Source: Actinomycetota bacterium
Lineage (GTDB): Bacteria > Actinomycetota > Geothermincolia > Geothermincolales > RBG-13-55-18
Assembly (NCBI GenBank): GCA_003598015.1
Contig: QZKE01000095.1
Span: 1 to 52,012 of the forward strand
DNA length: 52,012 nucleotides
Reading direction: 5' to 3'
Under the pieces are notes generated by a model, which searched no databases, had not been told where the DNA came from, and saw nothing but the letters and a program-made list of their open reading frames with translations. A program made the position numbers and the translations under genes. This document shows, in pieces, positions 51,968 to 52,012 of the stretch. Every line of letters begins with the position of its first letter. The stretch's first letter is position 1.

Positions 51968-52012
51968 GCGAAAACGCTCGACAGGATGCATTGCGAAAGT
52001 GATGGCGACGCC

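Noticed and set aside
1-52012. CRISPR array or cas genes
   Set aside because: No regularly spaced short direct repeats and no Cas-like proteins were seen.

Overview
The window looks like a chromosomal segment from a high-GC, Gram-positive, probably anaerobic or microaerophilic member of the Actinomycetota, outside the well-studied orders. Four observations support this. A DUF501 gene overlaps ppx, which is an actinobacterial gene order. There are two LPXTG-anchored surface proteins with SdrD-type B repeats. There is a rubrerythrin. TTG and GTG starts with strong purine-rich ribosome sites are frequent. The assignment is inferred from gene content; no phylogeny could be run.

Layout. 0.2-4.6 kb: a VAO/PCMH-type flavin oxidase with a palindromic operator candidate, then a large TIG-domain lipoprotein. 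4.7-12.8 kb: housekeeping and lipid genes, namely a DivIC-like septum protein, an ECF sigma factor coupled to a membrane DUF5667 protein, a Cys/Asp-repeat secreted peptide, a HadA/HadB-like dehydratase pair, an acyl-CoA dehydrogenase, a third MaoC protein, DUF501-ppx and a stand-alone receiver. 12.96-18.15 kb: a decayed integrative island starting in an intact tRNA-Leu(UAA) gene and closed by a 54-bp perfect copy of its 3' half. It carries a 1212-residue TIR-cyclase-ATPase-TPR protein, a ribbon-helix-helix/PIN toxin-antitoxin pair and a truncated tRNA-Ser, but no integrase.

18.3-25.2 kb: a sulfatase, an FMN reductase, an internally duplicated CxxC protein, a short basic ORF and two tandem acyl-CoA dehydrogenases. 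25.2-34.3 kb: a surface module of two LPXTG/SdrD-like proteins flanking a small membrane protein and a CHASE4-HAMP-PAS-GAF histidine kinase, both surface genes having long leaders. 34.3-42.9 kb: a sulfite-oxidase-fold protein, two FAD oxidoreductases, a GNAT-like protein next to a pyruvoyl-type histidine decarboxylase, a multi-TM histidine kinase and a lipoprotein. 43.1-52.0 kb: a crotonase, rubrerythrin, a three-module CrtI-reductase-ferredoxin fusion, a translationally coupled acyl-CoA dehydrogenase pair and an SCP-x-like thiolase.

Five acyl-CoA dehydrogenases, three MaoC proteins, a crotonase, a thiolase and several flavin oxidoreductases point to a beta-oxidation-type metabolism of lipids, sterols or other hydrophobic carbon. 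The best candidate for an undescribed system is the TIR-cyclase-ATPase-TPR gene inside the tRNA-bounded island. The CrtI-reductase-ferredoxin fusion and the duplicated CxxC protein next to the tandem acyl-CoA dehydrogenases follow.
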